A stretch of 25,113 nucleotides of DNA. Origin: Embleya sp040605455 (GTDB lineage: Bacteria > Actinomycetota > Actinomycetes > Streptomycetales > Streptomycetaceae). Shown in pieces: positions 23,135 through 25,113 of this stretch (position 1 is the first letter of the stretch; each line of letters starts with the position of its first letter). The stretch lies in NCBI RefSeq assembly GCF_040605455.1, contig NZ_JBEXCV010000132.1, forward strand, positions 1 through 25,113, in the 5' to 3' direction. The position numbers and the translations under genes were made by a program. The notes under the pieces were generated by a model that was given only the letters and a program-made list of their open reading frames with translations, was not told the origin of the DNA and made no database searches.

Positions 23135-24481
23135 TCAGCCGCCGACGGGGGTCAGCGACCAGTCGCCGTCGGCTTCGAGTTCGATCAGGCACGGACCCTT
23201 GGGCAGGATCGACTCGCCCTCGTAGTCGCCGATCGCGTTGGCCAGGGTACCCAAATACGCCTCGCCTCCGCCGTGTTCGGCGAAGGTGCCGACGATGAAG
23301 TTGCTGACGCCCGCGTGGGTCATCGCGAGCACCGTGCGCGGGCCGGTCCAGCGCACCGTCTCCGGGCCGTTGCCGGTCAGCCGGTCGGTCAGCGTCCGGG
23401 CCGCCTCGGGCGCGAGCAGCCGCACGGTCCACTCGCCGTCGGCCTCGATCTTCAGGCGCGAGGTGTGGCCACCGCGTTCGTCCACCAGGGCCCGGCCGCG
23501 GTACGCGCCGATCGCGTTGGCCAGCAGCTTGTCCGTCTCCAGATCGGCATCCAGCGTCCACACCACGAAGTTGTCGGTGCCGCGGGCTTCCAGCTCGACC
23601 AGGAAGGGGCCGGCTTCGACCGGGCGGGCGATCGAGAGGACCTTGTCGCCACGACCTTCGTACACGGCGGCGGACGCGGGCGGCTCCTCGACGGCGGTGG
23701 CGACAGCGGGGACGGCGGGTGCGGGCAACGTGTCCGGCTCGGGCGCCGGTTCCGGGTCTGCGTCCGCCTCTGCCTGCGCCTCTGTCTCCGCCTGCGACGG
23801 CGCCTGCGCCTGCGACGGCGCCTGCGACCGCGCGGTCGGCTCGGCGTCCAGCTCCGCGGCGATCGGCGCGGCCGGCTCGGGGTTCGCCTCCGGCTCGGCC
23901 TCCGCGGCTGTCGCGTCAAAGCCGAGCACGTCCGGCGTCGCGGCCGTCGGCGACGGTCGCACCGGCTCCGCGTCGGCCGGCACCGCCGCCACGATCAGCG
24001 TCTGTTCGGGATCCCCGCCCAGGTCGCGCACGAGCTCTTCCACGCCCGCCTCGTAGCCCTGTCCCACCGCGCCGAACCGCCAGCCGTCCCGCCGATAGAC
24101 CTCGGCCAGGATCAGTGCGCGTTCGCGGGTCAGGTCCGCCACCGGCAGCACGAAACGGCCGATCTCGCCGTCGGCGCCCCGCAGGCGGATCAGCGACCCG
24201 GTACCGAATCCGGGCGCCTGCGCCCCGATCGCGAACACCAGGCGATCCACCGCGTCGTCCACGGCGGACAGGTCCACGTGGAACTCGGCAGTCCCGCTAC
24301 CGCCGGCCACCAGCGCGACCGCGCTCGTCAGCGACGCCGGCCGGGCCGTACAGACCACGTCCAGGTCCGTCGTACCCAGGCTGAAGCAGTACGCGGCCAG
24401 GCCCTCGCCCGACACGTCGAACTCCACCTCGATGGTCGAGTCGTCCAGTCTCGTCTTCTCGCCCATGGCGAATGTGCGCAT
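23135..24481 (-). CDS. TerD-family protein with duplicated C-terminal module
   Basis: A 448-residue protein. The N-terminal ~165 residues are a TerD-like (tellurium-resistance/stress) domain, recognisable from LIRLRGADGEIGRF and RERALILAEVYRRDGWRFGAVGQGYEAGVEEL; the Asp-rich calcium site is partly degenerate. A ~110-residue Ala/Glu/Pro/Gln linker (166-280) follows. The C-terminus holds two copies of a ~70-90-residue beta-rich module (about 290-353 and 375-446), each with LANAIG-Y-G and I/L-E-ADG-W motifs. The ATG at 24481 (MRTF) has GGAGG 5 bases upstream; MGEK at 24466 is an alternative. TerD proteins occur in Streptomyces stress and phage/colicin resistance contexts; the role here is unknown. 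Confidence 0.85.
   Translation of the reverse strand: MRTFAMGEKTRLDDSTIEVEFDVSGEGLAAYCFSLGTTDLDVVCTARPASLTSAVALVAGGSGTAEFHVDLSAVDDAVDRLVFAIGAQAPGFGTGSLIRLRGADGEIGRFVLPVADLTRERALILAEVYRRDGWRFGAVGQGYEAGVEELVRDLGGDPEQTLIVAAVPADAEPVRPSPTAATPDVLGFDATAAEAEPEANPEPAAPIAAELDAEPTARSQAPSQAQAPSQAETEAQAEADADPEPAPEPDTLPAPAVPAVATAVEEPPASAAVYEGRGDKVLSIARPVEAGPFLVELEARGTDNFVVWTLDADLETDKLLANAIGAYRGRALVDERGGHTSRLKIEADGEWTVRLLAPEAARTLTDRLTGNGPETVRWTGPRTVLAMTHAGVSNFIVGTFAEHGGGEAYLGTLANAIGDYEGESILPKGPCLIELEADGDWSLTPVGG
23228..23524. repeat. 18-bp direct repeat marking the TerD module duplication
   Basis: GCCGATCGCGTTGGCCAG is identical at 23228-23245 and 23507-23524. The 279-base spacing is exactly 93 codons. It encodes the LANAIG core of each module and confirms an internal in-frame duplication. 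Confidence 0.85.
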
Positions 24482-24620
24482 CGCGTCCTCCCCCGGCCGC
24501 CCCTGATCTGGCGTCACCTTAACGCGCACGGCAAAGCGCCGGGACGGCAATGTGCCGGCCCGGCGACCGCGGGAAGGTTCGACGAACCGGACGCCCGCGT
24601 CCGGCTGCGCGAACGGGCGC

Positions 24621-24770
24621 TCAGCGGTCCTTGTTGTACCGCGTCACCACGAACAGCAGGACGAGAAGCACGGCCAGCGCACCGATGCCGGCGCCCAACG
24701 GGTTCAGGTTGTCGTGCTTGCCGCTCTCGCCGGCCAGCGTGGTCAGGACGGTCGTCGCGTGCTGGGTCAT
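24621..24770 (-). CDS. 49-residue single-helix membrane protein
   Basis: A small gene of 50 codons, ATG to TGA, encoding MTQHATTVLTTLAGESGKH, then NLNPLGAGIG, one hydrophobic helix at about residues 27-43 and a charged end (TRYNKDR). All but a few third positions are G or C. It resembles the small conserved actinomycete proteins with a soluble start, one helix and a short basic cytoplasmic tail found near nadD, though I recall this only in outline. AAGGG lies about 10 bases before the ATG. It precedes the TerD-family gene by about 139 bases on the same strand and may share its transcript. Function unknown; a membrane partner peptide is possible. Confidence 0.75.
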   Translation of the reverse strand: MTQHATTVLTTLAGESGKHDNLNPLGAGIGALAVLLVLLFVVTRYNKDR

Positions 24771-24948
24771 CCGTGGTCAGCCCTTGCGTAGTTTTTGCCG
24801 ACGTGTGCGCACGACATCGTACGGGCGCGGACAACGGATGGCGCGGCCAGGCTCCGGCCCCGCTCCCCGGCACTGCCAACCCCGGCGACACCACCTCGCC
24901 CACCCCGCCCCCTCCTGTCCGTCGGCGCCCCCGGCCCCCGCCCACCTC

Positions 24949-25012
24949 AGTGATCGACCCCGACCCCCCGGCGCGTCAGCGCCCCCGACATGGGCCGCCC
25001 CAAGTGATCGAC
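24949..25012. repeat. Short direct repeats in the right-end spacer
   Basis: AGTGATCGAC occurs at 24949-24958 and 25003-25012. Between them lies GGCGC-GTCA-GCGCC (24970-24983), a 5-bp hairpin that shares its core with the spacer at 13856-13873. Confidence 0.5.
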
Positions 25013-25048
25013 GCGCGAAGCGCGGAGAGCGGCGGAGCCGCAAACTTC

Positions 25049-25108
25049 GACTTCGTGACCCGGAGCGAAGCGCAGGGACACGAAGTCACGAGCGAGGGGC
25101 CGCTTTTT
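25049..25108. terminator. Stem-loop near the window end
   Basis: A perfect 9-bp inverted repeat GACTTCGTG/CACGAAGTC (25049-25057 with 25079-25087) with a 21-base loop is followed at 25104-25108 by a T5 run on the plus strand. It could terminate a gene beyond the window or be a repeat element. The gene it serves is not visible. Confidence 0.4.
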
Positions 25109-25113
25109 CTTGG

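Larger units (their letters stand above)
24771..25113. other. Gene-free right end of the window
   Basis: A 343-base stretch with no credible gene. The first part (24860-24970) is C-rich on the plus strand with many runs of 3-5 C, so the minus strand has several G-runs. The last part contains the repeat AGTGATCGAC twice, several short hairpins and a T5 run near the edge. The frame 24777-25043 is a Gly/Arg/Ala shadow. Confidence 0.65.

Noticed and set aside
24777..25043. 88-codon minus-strand frame at the right end
   Set aside because: Gly/Arg/Ala low complexity, no ribosome binding site, and it spans short intergenic repeats.

Overview
The window is dense, very GC-rich (over 70%) bacterial DNA with the gene content of a Streptomyces-like actinomycete. 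The evidence is near-universal G/C in third codon positions, many GTG starts, tRNAs without encoded CCA, and the nadD - LCP protein - rsfS - phosphatase neighbourhood with leuS nearby, as in Streptomycetaceae. The genus is not determined. There is no integrase, transposase, phage gene, CRISPR array or antibiotic cluster, so this reads as chromosome rather than an island.

Layout. 1-701: a strong hairpin and a small membrane-anchored helical protein (minus). 871-4062: leuS (minus), with a terminator behind it and, in front, what looks like a complete transcription attenuator: an 11-residue leader peptide with three consecutive Leu codons, then an intrinsic terminator. 4060-4746: a YhhN-family membrane protein. 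5085-7279: a WYL-domain regulator divergent from an epoxide-hydrolase-like protein that seems to have lost its catalytic Asp and His. 7409-11809: two identical tRNA-Ala(GGC) genes, both minus, flanking a rhomboid-like membrane protein, a frameshifted GlxA/AraC-type regulator, a translationally coupled HD-domain/DUF1348 pair and a DHRS12-like SDR. 11956-13744: two intact tandem SDR paralogues with the C-terminal stub of a third SDR between them. 14121-15952: an LLM flavin-dependent oxidoreductase divergent from a PadR regulator, with a good promoter and a candidate operator between them. 16061-19983: nadD, an LCP-like protein, rsfS and a histidine phosphatase (all minus), with tight overlaps. 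20005-23059: an LpqY-like sugar-binding lipoprotein and two permeases without an ATPase. 23135-24770: a TerD-family protein with a duplicated C-terminal module and a 49-residue one-helix membrane protein. 24771-25113: no gene, only C-rich sequence, short repeats and hairpins.

How the genes work together. Housekeeping functions (LeuRS, NAD synthesis, ribosome silencing, tRNA-Ala) are interleaved with small regulator-enzyme pairs (WYL/epoxide hydrolase-like, GlxA/HD-DUF1348, PadR/LLM). Four gene junctions use GTGA start/stop overlaps and one probably uses the rarer CTGA. The most interesting items are the leuS leader-peptide attenuator, the catalytically degenerate epoxide-hydrolase homologue, the possible CTG start of the phosphatase, the noncanonical LCP protein, and a strong G-quadruplex motif upstream of an SDR gene. 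I see no convincing wholly new multi-gene system. All assignments come from reading the sequence and recalled family features; no database search was run.
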